NCBI GenBank assembly: GCA_029268515.1
Contig: JAQWNP010000006.1
Span: 1 to 64,000 of the forward strand
DNA: 64,000 nt
Source: Phycisphaerales bacterium
Lineage (GTDB): Bacteria > Planctomycetota > Phycisphaerae > Phycisphaerales > SM1A02
Direction of reading: 5' to 3'
Position 1 is the first letter of the stretch. Each line of letters starts with the position of its first letter. The notes beneath the pieces were generated by a model that had not been told where the DNA came from, made no database searches, and saw only the letters and a program-made list of their open reading frames with translations. Shown here piece by piece: positions 1 to 7,921 of this stretch. The position numbers and the translations under genes are program-made.

Positions 1-192
1 ATTCTTTTCGGAAAGCAGACGTTCATAGTCAGATTTTCCTGGCACTTCTACCTGCTTGTGACATTTTGGACAGGTCTCAATATTACCAGCCTCAGCAAGC
101 GGACTCTTCAAACTCGTAGTACATACTGGACACCGAAAAGAAACATATGCTTTAGATAATTTTGATTTACTTCCCGTAATTTTATATTCCAT
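1..192 (-). CDS. Zinc-ribbon protein, 3' part cut off by window start
   Basis: The reverse strand reads an open frame from ATG at 192 to the window edge, giving 64 residues without a stop. It starts MEYKITGSK and has two CxxC knuckles (CPVC near residue 22 and CPKC near residue 42), the spacing of a zinc ribbon. The C-terminal part lies outside the window. Phycisphaerae often place such a ribbon at the N-terminus of membrane or regulatory proteins, so it may be the head of a longer protein. Function cannot be told from this fragment. I am confident that it is coding because of the spaced cysteines, less so about what it is. Confidence 0.6.
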   Translation of the reverse strand, partial: MEYKITGSKSKLSKAYVSFRCPVCTTSLKSPLAEAGNIETCPKCHKQVEVPGKSDYERLLSEKN

Positions 193-331
193 TAGAAACT
201 GCCCTCTTATTTCATCGTGTGACTTCCTAATTTCTCAAACAGTACCTGCTCAAGATTCTACCAGTCACGGGTGAACTCGTAGTGATAGATGTGCCTTTGA
301 GGGACTTGCACAATCTTCAATACTAAAGAAC

Positions 332-360
332 AACCCCTCTGCTTGTTATGCAGAGGGGTT
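332..360 (-). terminator. Hairpin after shikimate kinase
   Basis: Two perfect 11-base arms (332-342 and 350-360, AACCCCTCTGC and its complement) enclose a 7-base loop. Read on the minus strand it lies 27 bases after the stop of the kinase gene, followed by a weak T-rich stretch (GTTCTTT). It is a likely intrinsic terminator. Confidence 0.6.
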
Positions 361-386
361 GAGTGTCCTAGCCGGTTCGATCCCCT

Positions 387-899
387 TCACTCGCTTTGAA
401 GTCGATTCTCAAGCAATGCCTCAATGCGTGGTACGACAGAGGCGAGACCCCCATTTGAATCGAGTTCATGGGTTGCGACCGAATCATAGATCTCAAGACG
501 TTCGCTTCTTACTTGCAGCGCATCGGCATGCAACATCGCATGTGTCATCGGGCGATCCTTACCCTTTTCGATCCTGGCCAACGTTGTTTGCTCATCAGCA
601 ATGCAGTGAATGACCAGCGACACCTGTTTCAGTGCTTCCTTGACAACTTCTGGCATCGGAGAAGCGCCTCCCATTGAAACGACGGCATCCTCCTTGAGCA
701 GCGACGGAACAATCTCCGCTTCCGCCTTTCGCCAACGCGCCTCATCCTCTTCATCCCACTCAGATTGACCCGATCCACCGACATGTTCCAGTACCCGATC
801 ATCAGCATCGATGCATGGCATATCAAGACACTCTGCAATCCATTCACTAATGGATGTTTTCCCAGACCCTCGGTATCCAATAATCGCAATCGTAGACAT
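387..899 (-). CDS. aroK: Shikimate kinase
   Basis: Shikimate kinase phosphorylates the 3-hydroxyl of shikimate with ATP, the fifth step of the chorismate pathway, in the cytoplasm. The 170-residue protein is of normal length for the family. It has a P-loop at residues 8-15 (GYRGSGKT), the acidic D31-A-D33 pair used for magnesium and shikimate, an arginine-rich WRKAE segment like the family's FRxxE, a GGAS glycine pair, and the lid arginine in DRPMTH. An ATG twelve codons upstream exists, but the start at 899 has AGGAG nine bases before it and leads straight into the P-loop strand, so it is preferred. It stands alone with its own terminator. The EboD sugar-phosphate cyclase at 50813 resembles another shikimate-pathway enzyme but is not its partner. 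Confidence 0.88.
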   Translation of the reverse strand: MSTIAIIGYRGSGKTSISEWIAECLDMPCIDADDRVLEHVGGSGQSEWDEEDEARWRKAEAEIVPSLLKEDAVVSMGGASPMPEVVKEALKQVSLVIHCIADEQTTLARIEKGKDRPMTHAMLHADALQVRSERLEIYDSVATHELDSNGGLASVVPRIEALLENRLQSE

Positions 900-1046
900 C
901 TTGGAACTCCTGAGATCAATTGATTCACCCAATGTACCACCCCAACCCTTCGCTCATCGTGCTCGGCTAAGAAAGTCGACGCACAGCTGAGCGGTTTATG
1001 ACCGAGTTCAGAGTTCCATCGATTCCATGACGCGTAGCGTTGTGGC

Positions 1047-1493
1047 TCATACAAAGGCCCCTTGGCTGATGAGGAAAGCCATTAGATACGTGACCCACAG
1101 AAAAAATAAACTAGCCATGAGAAGTAGGATGCCGGGTACTTGGGCCGCGACTCGAACCAGCTTCGATATCTGCGCACGGGCCACCCCCGAAGCGCCACAT
1201 TCAGGACAGGGCTCGGAGCGCCGTTCAATGTGGCAAAGGTTATATCCACAAGAACCGCACAACCCACTGCCTATCTTCCATTTGTCCATGAAGATCCAAC
1301 GTGTTCCAGTCACCGCCAATAAAGAGCCTGCCACGGCGGACGAGATGACGGGCAACCACAACCAGGAATGGTTCATTTTGTTCGCCACCAAAATCCACAC
1401 CACAACTGCGACCAGACCTGGCCAGAACGACGCATGCACGAGCGGGTCTTTCAGCCGACGTCGAACTTCACGCCAAATAGTAGGACTGATCAT
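1047..1493 (-). CDS. Zinc-ribbon membrane protein
   Basis: This 148-residue protein has two hydrophobic helices near the N-terminus, a cytosolic-looking ribbon (CGSCGYNL then CPECG), and a C-terminal hydrophobic segment. The CGYNL-x(n)-CPECG motif recurs in many Phycisphaerae membrane proteins of unknown role and also appears here in the gene at 27341. The frame is open further upstream, but GGAGG lies about nine bases before the ATG at 1493, so this start is chosen. The next gene upstream is a glycosyltransferase on the same strand, about 85 bases away. Function is unknown. Confidence 0.7.
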   Translation of the reverse strand: MISPTIWREVRRRLKDPLVHASFWPGLVAVVVWILVANKMNHSWLWLPVISSAVAGSLLAVTGTRWIFMDKWKIGSGLCGSCGYNLCHIERRSEPCPECGASGVARAQISKLVRVAAQVPGILLLMASLFFLWVTYLMAFLISQGAFV

Positions 1494-1577
1494 TGAACCG
1501 TTTCCTCCGTTGCATGCGGGGCCGGACATCTTTTCATTATATGTGGACAAACAACAACCACCACACTAAAGACAAGG

Positions 1578-2681
1578 TCAACGAATGTTTCTCTCCAGTA
1601 TTTCTTTCTGAAATTGGGGATACCAATCAGTCAGCTCTGGCGCATCTTTGTTCCAGACTTTGCGCCAACGACGCATAACAAAGAACACACCTGATGCTTG
1701 TGGATAAGAAAACCTTCGTGTCATGGTGTCTTTTATGAATTCTCCGAAGAGCCTTCTTCGCAGCATCCACTTATATCTTCTAGTCCACTGATTTGGCTGC
1801 GACGCATTTTTCTTTAAGAAGACAAGCATATTTAACAGTTGAAATACGATTACTGTTTTTCTCTTAATGCGACCTCCCGCAGCTTCGAAGTGGTGTACGG
1901 TTGCATTATTAGAATTTAATAGAAGTCCATGTTTAGCGTATCGATAGCTCGCATCAAGATCTTCGAAGGCCGCGTAATAACGCAGCATTGGTTCAAAAGG
2001 CTCTTTGATTGCGATCTCTTTTCGTACAGTCATTGCAAAACCATGCAAAAACGGCGCTGGCGTTACACCAAAACCTTTGAGCTCTTGTGGGATATCTCTT
2101 GCCCTTGGCTCATCATACATAATGAATAAATCGCCCATACTATGAAACAGAACTTTATTCATAAACCATCGACCAAAAAACGACTTCCGAAATTTACTTA
2201 CAAGATACGTTTGAATATTTCTACTTTGGCCAACTTGGTTTTTGCTCGCAATGTTTGAACTGTCTTGCGCCGTTGGATCTTGTGATATATGCTTTCCCGC
2301 TATGCCTGCTACTTTTTTTTCATGATCTGCATCATAAATACTCATAATTTTTTCGGCACAGTCATGATGCATATATGCATCATCATCAAAGAAAAAAATG
2401 ACGTCCTGCGTGCAATTGTCAGTACCTAAATTTCTTTGTGTGGTTGACGAGCGAATGTTGCATGGGACATAGCGCAGCTCAATAGACAATGAGTCTGGAA
2501 TCAATTCCTGTATTTTTTGACAAGTTGATTCCCAATCATCACTTGCATCTACAATTACAATTTGCCCTGGAGGGCGTGTTTGTTGAACAGCTTGTCTAAC
2601 TGACTTAACTAATACATCAGGTCTATTTAATGTTGGAATACAAAGACACCAACTGTTCATATCGAATTTCTCTGTTTGCAT
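1578..2681 (-). CDS. Family 2 glycosyltransferase
   Basis: The 367-residue protein has a GT-A fold N-terminus: CIPTLNRPDVL at residues 14-24, the nucleotide-binding IVIVDASDD near 41-49, and the metal-binding FFFDDD ending at residue 101. An aromatic and basic C-terminal half follows (RYAKHG, FEDLDASYR), the acceptor-side region in GT2 enzymes. No signal peptide or clear membrane helix is seen, so it should act at the cytoplasmic face, probably on a polysaccharide or lipid-linked glycan. Sugar donor and acceptor cannot be told. There is no neighbouring glycan cluster. No convincing ribosome-binding site precedes the first ATG; an internal ATG at 2660 is an alternative start. Confidence 0.82.
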   Translation of the reverse strand: MQTEKFDMNSWCLCIPTLNRPDVLVKSVRQAVQQTRPPGQIVIVDASDDWESTCQKIQELIPDSLSIELRYVPCNIRSSTTQRNLGTDNCTQDVIFFFDDDAYMHHDCAEKIMSIYDADHEKKVAGIAGKHISQDPTAQDSSNIASKNQVGQSRNIQTYLVSKFRKSFFGRWFMNKVLFHSMGDLFIMYDEPRARDIPQELKGFGVTPAPFLHGFAMTVRKEIAIKEPFEPMLRYYAAFEDLDASYRYAKHGLLLNSNNATVHHFEAAGGRIKRKTVIVFQLLNMLVFLKKNASQPNQWTRRYKWMLRRRLFGEFIKDTMTRRFSYPQASGVFFVMRRWRKVWNKDAPELTDWYPQFQKEILERNIR

Positions 2682-2977
2682 TGTGCCAAGGCCATATCTA
2701 GATATTTGGAATACCTGTCGGGTATCGACTTTCTTAAACTTGGGTCATGAAATTTCAGCAGCAGCCACGGCGCCGGACCTATGAGGGCAAGCCTGCTTGG
2801 CAACTGGACTATGTGAGACTTCATTCGTGCTGCTACGTCATGATTATCGCCGTACCAGCTCTTGTGATGGACGCAATTCTGCTGAGCGGTTTTCCTTGGC
2901 CCCGGTCTCGATCCCGATTGTTTGATTGAATATTGAATGGTAACTAGCGGAGCACTTTGTTAACATTAGTTCGCTCT

Positions 2978-3787
2978 ATGAATTTAAAATCACGCTACAA
3001 CTGCATTAAGATCTCACGAGCCTTACAAGATAGTCTGTTGTGCATACTTGTCATAGCCTGTTTGTCAGGTTGCACAAGAAAACCATTGCACATTGCTCCG
3101 GAACTTTCAGAACGAGCACGTGATCTTTGTTTACATGTTGTGAGTTCTGACGGCGTCACCAGTACAGCAACATTATTGAATAAGAACATCGCCATCACCA
3201 CACAACATGCCATTGAATGGTCAGGTGAACAGACAAAACTTTCAAGTTATTTTCGAGGCGGCATTTTTACACCAACGATCCTTGCGATAGGTCCACCACT
3301 CCACTTCAGAGCCCTGTATGACGACGTCTATAGCGACCAGAAGACCATCTACGAGAATACGGAAAATGACTGGGCCATACTTGAACTTCCGCCCACCGAC
3401 CGTTTTAAATACAGAAACAAGCCGAGCAGGCCTGCAAAGATTGGCCAAGCAAGTGCTGGAGACATCATTTTCATCGGTGGCATTGTTGTTCCAGATTCAA
3501 TCGATTACACCAAACCGATTCCTGGTACCCCTGAAGAATTCTGGAAAGATGCATTCCGTCTGAGCCAAGGAAAAATTACTTCCATCAATGGAGTCGTATT
3601 AACATTCCAACATATTGCCGGAGATGAGATCATTGGTGGAATGTCTGGCGGACCCATTATGAAACTGAGTTCCGATGGAAGCGATCTGATTCTCGTCGGC
3701 ATCATGGTTGCAACCCATACGAAAACTCTTATTTTCAAAAACCAGCTTGGTCGGGTTATACCAGACTTGCAAGATATTCTGGATTAA
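2978..3787 (+). CDS. Trypsin-like serine protease, predicted lipoprotein
   Basis: The 269-residue protein opens with a hydrophobic segment ending in the lipobox LSGC (Cys32), so it is probably anchored to a membrane by lipid. The catalytic triad of the chymotrypsin fold can be placed: His77 in TTQHAIE, Asp131 in NDWAIL, and Ser223 in GMSGGP, where GDSGGP is the usual form. The replacement of Asp by Met before the serine is common in bacterial HtrA/DegP-like and other S1 peptidases. No PDZ domain follows. A TTG at 2957 with GGAG four bases upstream is an alternative start. The substrate is unknown. It stands alone between two minus-strand genes. Confidence 0.72.
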   Translation: MNLKSRYNCIKISRALQDSLLCILVIACLSGCTRKPLHIAPELSERARDLCLHVVSSDGVTSTATLLNKNIAITTQHAIEWSGEQTKLSSYFRGGIFTPTILAIGPPLHFRALYDDVYSDQKTIYENTENDWAILELPPTDRFKYRNKPSRPAKIGQASAGDIIFIGGIVVPDSIDYTKPIPGTPEEFWKDAFRLSQGKITSINGVVLTFQHIAGDEIIGGMSGGPIMKLSSDGSDLILVGIMVATHTKTLIFKNQLGRVIPDLQDILD

Positions 3788-3832
3788 AGATCGCTCATCG
3801 AAAAGGAACCACAAAAAAGTGTAAGAGTGATC

Positions 3833-5686
3833 TCATTGCACAGGCACTTCACCATCCACTTTGTTTGTTTTCGAGCCGTCTTCAGAAACCGCTGGCTGGA
3901 ATGATTCATGTTCGAGAATGAACTTACGGCGCTGCTCAGAGAGAGTCTTCAGTGATTGATTAGGGCCATCAAGACTTGCCTCAAATGAGTTGCGCCCATC
4001 AAGGAATGGATCCTTATCAACATCTGCTGCAAGAAGCGCTCTCCAGAGGTTAACTCTAAGACTGAGCTTCTCCCAGTTGAGCTCCTCTGTTGCGAGCAGC
4101 TTGACTCGTTGAAGATAAAGATCGCGCCATTCTTTGACTGCAAGTATTCGTGCAATCACCGGCCGAATTGCAACATCATTCTGGAATGCCAATGGGGCCT
4201 GCGTCATACTGTCGCCGCCACGACCACCACGACCACCACGGCCGCCACGGCCGCCACGGCCGCCACGACCACCACGGCCGCCACGACCACCTATCTGACC
4301 GCGCTGTTCTCTCATTTTCTCATGAAAGGCTTGCCGCTCGGTCTCATTGAGTTCACCATCACCATCCTTATCAAATTGTTTGATGATCTCTTGCTCGTTT
4401 GTTGGGCCGCCCATACCCCCTGGGGGAAAACCTTCCGGGGGACCACCTTGGCCACCAGGACCACCACGGCCACCAGGACCACCTTGGCCGCCAGGACCAC
4501 CTTGGCCACCAGGACCACCTTGGCCGCCAGGACCGCCACGGCCGCCACGACCATGTCCACCACCAAATGTCTCGTTGTTGTCATAGTGGACGAGGTGAAA
4601 CAGGTCATCCTTATCCTTATAGATGTAGTAGTCACTGCCTCGACTGTAATAGCCGTCTGAATCCATAAAGACATTGTCAATCGCCAGGAACCAAATCACC
4701 GCGTCGACGTCAAGGTACAGCGGCAAAACTGTCTTAAGTTCTTCATCCGGGGTTTCACGAAGCACCCAACAGAGCTCCACGAGCTTTTCCCAGTCTGCAT
4801 CATCTGCAGATCCGGTCTTCAATTCATATCCATCCTTGTATAACTCGATGTCATCGCCCAGATAGCGCAATGCACCATCACCCGAGAAGTCAGGAGGAAC
4901 CTTCCAGCGAATGCCTTTCTTGCTCCCCCATTGCTCCTTCGTGAACTCCTTATTGATCTGCTGCACATTGCTATAGATGCCAAGATAGGTTCCATTAACA
5001 ACGACTTTTACAAAGTTGGCCTTTGGTGCTGGAATATAGTCTCCAGCGATATTCGAGAAGAGCACTTCTCTCATCAAAGTCGGATCACCGTTGGCGTTCA
5101 GTAGATTAAGCGTTTTGTATCCCTTGAGGCGAAGATCATCTTTGTATGCGTCAACTGAGATGCCGAACGACTTCTTTTCTGGTGCATCAAATGAAGTATT
5201 GCCACGATAAGAGATACCAACTTCACCGATTGTTTGGCCGTCGAGCATAAGTTTTCCGGGCACTTCAGCATCTGTCCCGTGAAACTCAACCAGCTCATCA
5301 TGCCAGTCAGAATTTGGAAATTCAATAAACAGAGTGTGCAGAGCATCGATGTCGTAGAGACCCTTGTCTTTGAAGTGCAACACATCATCATTGGTTACTT
5401 TGATTTGATTAGGATCGTCCTGTGGACGAATACGATTCTCCTCTTGTTGATGCATGTCAGGCCGCGCTCGTCTTGTCCGTCGCTCCATACCAGATAGCGC
5501 CTCGCGCGCCAGCTTGCGTTCCTCTACATCAAGTCTGCCGTTCTTGTCAGCATCAAACTGATCATGGATGGGAATGTCTTGAAACCGGGGCCCATCAGGT
5601 CCCCCCTGCCCCAGAGCAATTGAGCTCATCCCCAGGCAAAAAACCACGATGATAAGTTTCTCGTAATCAAACTTCTTCGTTTGCAT
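3833..5686 (-). CDS. Secreted CotH-family protein with EF-hands and glycine-rich tracts
   Basis: The 617-residue protein has a signal peptide (hydrophobic residues 11-26). An EF-hand loop follows at residues 45-56 (DADKNGRLDVEE), then a CotH kinase-like domain at about 100-375, including FPNSDWHDE, ISYRGNTS, DVDAVIWFLAIDN and VHYDNNETFG. A Gly/Pro/Gln tract (about 375-428), a second EF-hand (439-450) and a pure GGR tract (466-491) come next, then about 120 further residues. CotH proteins are atypical protein kinases of spore coats and cellulosomes. Secreted bacterial members with EF-hands are frequent in planctomycetes and probably act at the cell surface. The two glycine tracts are coded by GC-rich near-tandem DNA, prone to length change. 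Confidence 0.82.
   Translation of the reverse strand: MQTKKFDYEKLIIVVFCLGMSSIALGQGGPDGPRFQDIPIHDQFDADKNGRLDVEERKLAREALSGMERRTRRARPDMHQQEENRIRPQDDPNQIKVTNDDVLHFKDKGLYDIDALHTLFIEFPNSDWHDELVEFHGTDAEVPGKLMLDGQTIGEVGISYRGNTSFDAPEKKSFGISVDAYKDDLRLKGYKTLNLLNANGDPTLMREVLFSNIAGDYIPAPKANFVKVVVNGTYLGIYSNVQQINKEFTKEQWGSKKGIRWKVPPDFSGDGALRYLGDDIELYKDGYELKTGSADDADWEKLVELCWVLRETPDEELKTVLPLYLDVDAVIWFLAIDNVFMDSDGYYSRGSDYYIYKDKDDLFHLVHYDNNETFGGGHGRGGRGGPGGQGGPGGQGGPGGQGGPGGRGGPGGQGGPPEGFPPGGMGGPTNEQEIIKQFDKDGDGELNETERQAFHEKMREQRGQIGGRGGRGGRGGRGGRGGRGGRGGRGGDSMTQAPLAFQNDVAIRPVIARILAVKEWRDLYLQRVKLLATEELNWEKLSLRVNLWRALLAADVDKDPFLDGRNSFEASLDGPNQSLKTLSEQRRKFILEHESFQPAVSEDGSKTNKVDGEVPVQ
4215..4293 (-). repeat. GGR-coding triplet/nonanucleotide repeat in CotH gene
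   Basis: Imperfect repeats of a 9-base unit (CCACCACGG or CCGCCACGG on the plus strand) code the GGRGGRGG tract of the CotH-family protein. They are low-complexity coding DNA. A second related tract (GGPGGQ units) lies at about 4437-4562. Confidence 0.75.
4437..4562 (-). repeat. GGPGGQ-coding repeat in CotH gene
   Basis: Tandem 18-base-like units on the minus strand code repeated Gly-Gly-Pro-Gly-Gly-Gln. The antisense frames over this stretch look Pro-rich or His-rich but are shadows. The tract is a collagen-like or flexible linker between the kinase-like domain and the second EF-hand. Confidence 0.7.
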
Positions 5687-6316
5687 TTTTGTGGCTATCC
5701 CAATTTATGAGGTTACTGATCAGTTCTTAACTCATTGTCACATCTTAGAACCAGGGGACAAATCTATGACAAAAGACCGTAACAATAAGCCAGATGGCTC
5801 AAGTTGTCACAGATCGGACTCTAACCACCTCTCTCCAAGGTATGTCACTTAATGGACACCTTCATAAGCTGAGTTGGACAAAGAAACCAAGTGTCAGCCA
5901 ACGTGTAAAAGATAACACAGACTAATTCTGATAAGACAGTGAATAGACGTCTCACCACTGCTCTCTCTTTTTAAATAGAGAGCAGTGGCCTGTTCATTAA
6001 GATTCCAAAAAACAACGACAACTCGTTCAATCACAACAGCATTTTAAAGGTCGGCTTAGACACAACTCAGACAGAATGGCGGGTTCCGAAGACACCTCTC
6101 TTTCTTATGTACCAACCAGCAAAAATGAGCTATTTGTGTGTCCAACAAACAGCCATGAACTGCCAATAAAACTGCAAATCATTGCAAACAATGTGCTTAG
6201 ATCATTTTGATCATCTCCCCATCTTAGCGACAATTATCAAACCTCAGTACACTAGTAATTTGAAGTAATCGACCTCATTTCAAATCACAATTTTGGATAA
6301 AAAAGAAAGAAGAGAC
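5687..6316 (+). other. Long intergenic region between divergent genes, with one strong hairpin
   Basis: About 630 bases without a supportable gene separate the CotH-like gene (minus) and the carbonic anhydrase (plus). The only clear structure is a perfect 12-base inverted repeat, CCACTGCTCTCT at 5955-5966 and its complement at 5977-5988, with a 10-base AT-rich loop and no T-run on either side. Promoters for both flanking genes must lie here, but I see no convincing -35/-10 pair. A small RNA is possible and cannot be tested by eye. Confidence 0.5.
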
Positions 6317-7042
6317 ATGCTCGAAAAAAGAACACAGAAGCTAATCGCAGTATCCGCAGTAGCTCTTATTGCTGGAATCTCACTGGCACTTACAGCACCC
6401 GCAAGCACAACCACAACGCTGCGGGATGCCGCGATTCAGAGCGAACCATCAACACCAAACGAGGCAATCAAGGCCTTGATGGATGGCAATAAGCGATACT
6501 TAGAAAATCGGTCGAAATCCGAGAATCCTCCATCAGCTCGACCTGCTCTTGCAGCTGGGCAAGCGCCTTTCGCCGCTATTGTTCGTTGTGCTGACTCTCG
6601 GGTTGCTCCAGAAATCGTATTCGACCAACCACTTGGCGCCCTTTTCGTGAACGGTGTCGCGGGCAACATCATCACCCCAGAAATCGTTGCTAGCTTCGAG
6701 TTTTCGGTCGCTGTCCTGGGTTCGAAGTTGATCGTAATCATGGGCCACTCAAGTTGTGGCGCCGTTCAGACCGCAATCACCATGCGTAATAAGACGGACC
6801 AGCTTCCAGGTTCGCTCCCCATGCTCATCGACCAGATTATCGTTCCCTGTACACTCGATGCGAATCCGGATGATCTGGCGGCCTATGAAGAAAAGGCAAT
6901 CATCTGCAACGCCAACAAGGGCATCCAACAGCTGATCGCTCGCTCCCCCGTCCTCGCAGCAGCAGTCGAGAAGGGTGACCTCAAGATCATCGCTGGCGTC
7001 CAAGACCTTAAAACAGGAACATTTACCGTCACCAAGAAGTAA
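6317..7042 (+). CDS. Beta-class carbonic anhydrase, exported
   Basis: The enzyme interconverts CO2 and bicarbonate. The 241-residue protein starts with a hydrophobic signal segment (about residues 8-28), so it should act in the periplasm. The beta-class zinc site is complete: Cys91 and the Asp93-Arg95 dyad in CADSR, then His144 and Cys147 in GHSSC. The frame is open to a TTG at 6293, but the ATG at 6317 has AAGAAGAG just upstream and is preferred. It stands alone before the metal-efflux operon on the same strand, separated by 314 bases holding two inverted repeats. Whether the zinc enzyme and the efflux island are functionally linked is only a thought. Confidence 0.9.
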   Translation: MLEKRTQKLIAVSAVALIAGISLALTAPASTTTTLRDAAIQSEPSTPNEAIKALMDGNKRYLENRSKSENPPSARPALAAGQAPFAAIVRCADSRVAPEIVFDQPLGALFVNGVAGNIITPEIVASFEFSVAVLGSKLIVIMGHSSCGAVQTAITMRNKTDQLPGSLPMLIDQIIVPCTLDANPDDLAAYEEKAIICNANKGIQQLIARSPVLAAAVEKGDLKIIAGVQDLKTGTFTVTKK

Positions 7043-7085
7043 TGCCATCGCCATAACATAGATTGCACTATGCAATGATTTTGAG

Positions 7086-7147
7086 ACGGTTCTAAGTGGA
7101 TTAGCCGCCCGCCAAGAAGGCAACGGGCGCTATTCACTTAGGACCGT
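7086..7147 (+). other. Large two-stage hairpin after carbonic anhydrase
   Basis: The outer arms ACGGTTCTAAGTG (7086-7098) and CACTTAGGACCGT (7135-7147) pair over 13 positions with one G-T. An inner 6-base stem (CGCCCG 7106-7111 with CGGGCG 7124-7129) closes a 12-base loop. The sequence continues TCTCTTTAG, a poor T-run. It could end the carbonic anhydrase transcript or be a structured RNA element. Confidence 0.55.
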
Positions 7148-7188
7148 TCTCTTTAGAGCATGTACCCACAGGAAAAGGGCAATCACGT

Positions 7189-7213
7189 TGTATTTGTTTT
7201 ACAAACAAATACA
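7189..7213. promoter_or_regulatory. Perfect inverted repeat, candidate operator of the efflux operon
   Basis: TGTATTTGTTT (7189-7199) and its exact complement AAACAAATACA (7203-7213) flank a 3-base centre. The compact dyad with 11-base arms and a short spacer fits a dimeric repressor site better than a terminator. It lies about 145 bases before the first gene of the metal-efflux island. No regulator gene lies nearby, so the binding protein is unknown. Confidence 0.45.
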
Positions 7214-7356
7214 CACTTTGGCCGTCGGTTCAGTTCTTGCTATCAGTACCGCTAATATGGCTACAACAGTGATGAGGCCTATAGTTCTCGGAACTGATAC
7301 CAAACCTAATATATTGTTTGGGCAATACCACTCAATCGTCTGGTAGACTTCCTGCA

Positions 7357-7836
7357 ATGAATCCTCGACTCACTACCCTTATTCTCCTGGCCGCCATCGC
7401 CCTTCAAGGGATTTTTGGTGGCCTTAAAGACAGTGCGCTGATCTGTCTTGGGGGCGGCCATGAACATGACACATCACAAATTGTCGAGCGATGTGAAACA
7501 GTTTGTTCAGGGCATTCTGACGAGTCACATCATGCTCACCACTCGCATCATGTCCACCACTCACATCACACTGAGTGGCCTGAACCTACATCGACAGATG
7601 ATGATCAGAGCAATGGCTGCTGCACTGACCTCGAACTACCACTGATCGTATTGCTTACGCATCAGCGAACCCAAGCGAAACCTATCGTAGACTTACCACC
7701 ACTTCCTGCGATCATTGCACTAAGGCAAGATCCAGTCGAGGCCTTCTATCAGAACGAGCATGCATCAATCTTCAAAGAAGATCCTGGTGGTCTAAAACGC
7801 ATCACTCGTATTAAAACGACGCGACTAATCATCTAA
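7357..7836 (+). CDS. His-rich exported protein at head of metal-efflux island
   Basis: This 159-residue protein has an N-terminal hydrophobic segment (residues about 4-24), then a histidine-rich stretch with HxxH and HH pairs (HHAHHSHHVHHSHH, around residues 58-72) and cysteines (CETVC, CC). It probably binds metal ions outside the cytoplasmic membrane. No catalytic family is recognised. It precedes the CzcCBA-type genes by 85 bases on the same strand and is likely co-transcribed, so a metal-buffering or sensing role is inferred. The frame extends to a TTG at 7318; the ATG at 7357 leads directly into the signal segment. The ribosome-binding site is weak. Confidence 0.68.
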   Translation: MNPRLTTLILLAAIALQGIFGGLKDSALICLGGGHEHDTSQIVERCETVCSGHSDESHHAHHSHHVHHSHHTEWPEPTSTDDDQSNGCCTDLELPLIVLLTHQRTQAKPIVDLPPLPAIIALRQDPVEAFYQNEHASIFKEDPGGLKRITRIKTTRLII

Positions 7837-7921
7837 ACAGAGACATAGGACAACTGTCTAATCTCATGGCAACTGCCATGTGGGTGCTATGTTTTTGTAA
7901 TTTTGACAAGAGAGACTTGTC

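Noticed and set aside
359-392. tRNA-like 3' sequence (GCCGGTTCGATCCC followed by CACTC)
   Set aside because: The T-arm stem does not pair (GCCGG against CCCTT), no matching acceptor strand lies upstream, and part of the stretch is the coding end of the shikimate kinase gene.
1027-1569. 180-codon plus-strand frame opposite the zinc-ribbon membrane gene
   Set aside because: The minus-strand frame has membrane helices, the CGYNL/CPECG motif and a Shine-Dalgarno site; the plus frame shows none.
2747-2929. 60-codon frame on the plus strand between glycosyltransferase and protease genes
   Set aside because: No ribosome-binding site, no recognisable motif and an odd composition; the N-terminal Arg-rich piece could be a decayed remnant, but nothing supports a working gene.
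4215-4562. CRISPR-like spaced short repeats
   Set aside because: Units are contiguous, 9 or 18 bases, in frame, with no spacers; they code glycine tracts.
4109-4668. Several frames antisense to the CotH gene with His-rich, Thr-rich or Pro-rich products
   Set aside because: They are shadows of the glycine-coding repeats on the other strand and have no ribosome-binding sites.
6436-7137. Frames antisense to the carbonic anhydrase gene
   Set aside because: The plus-strand product has a complete beta-class zinc site; the antisense frames have no features.
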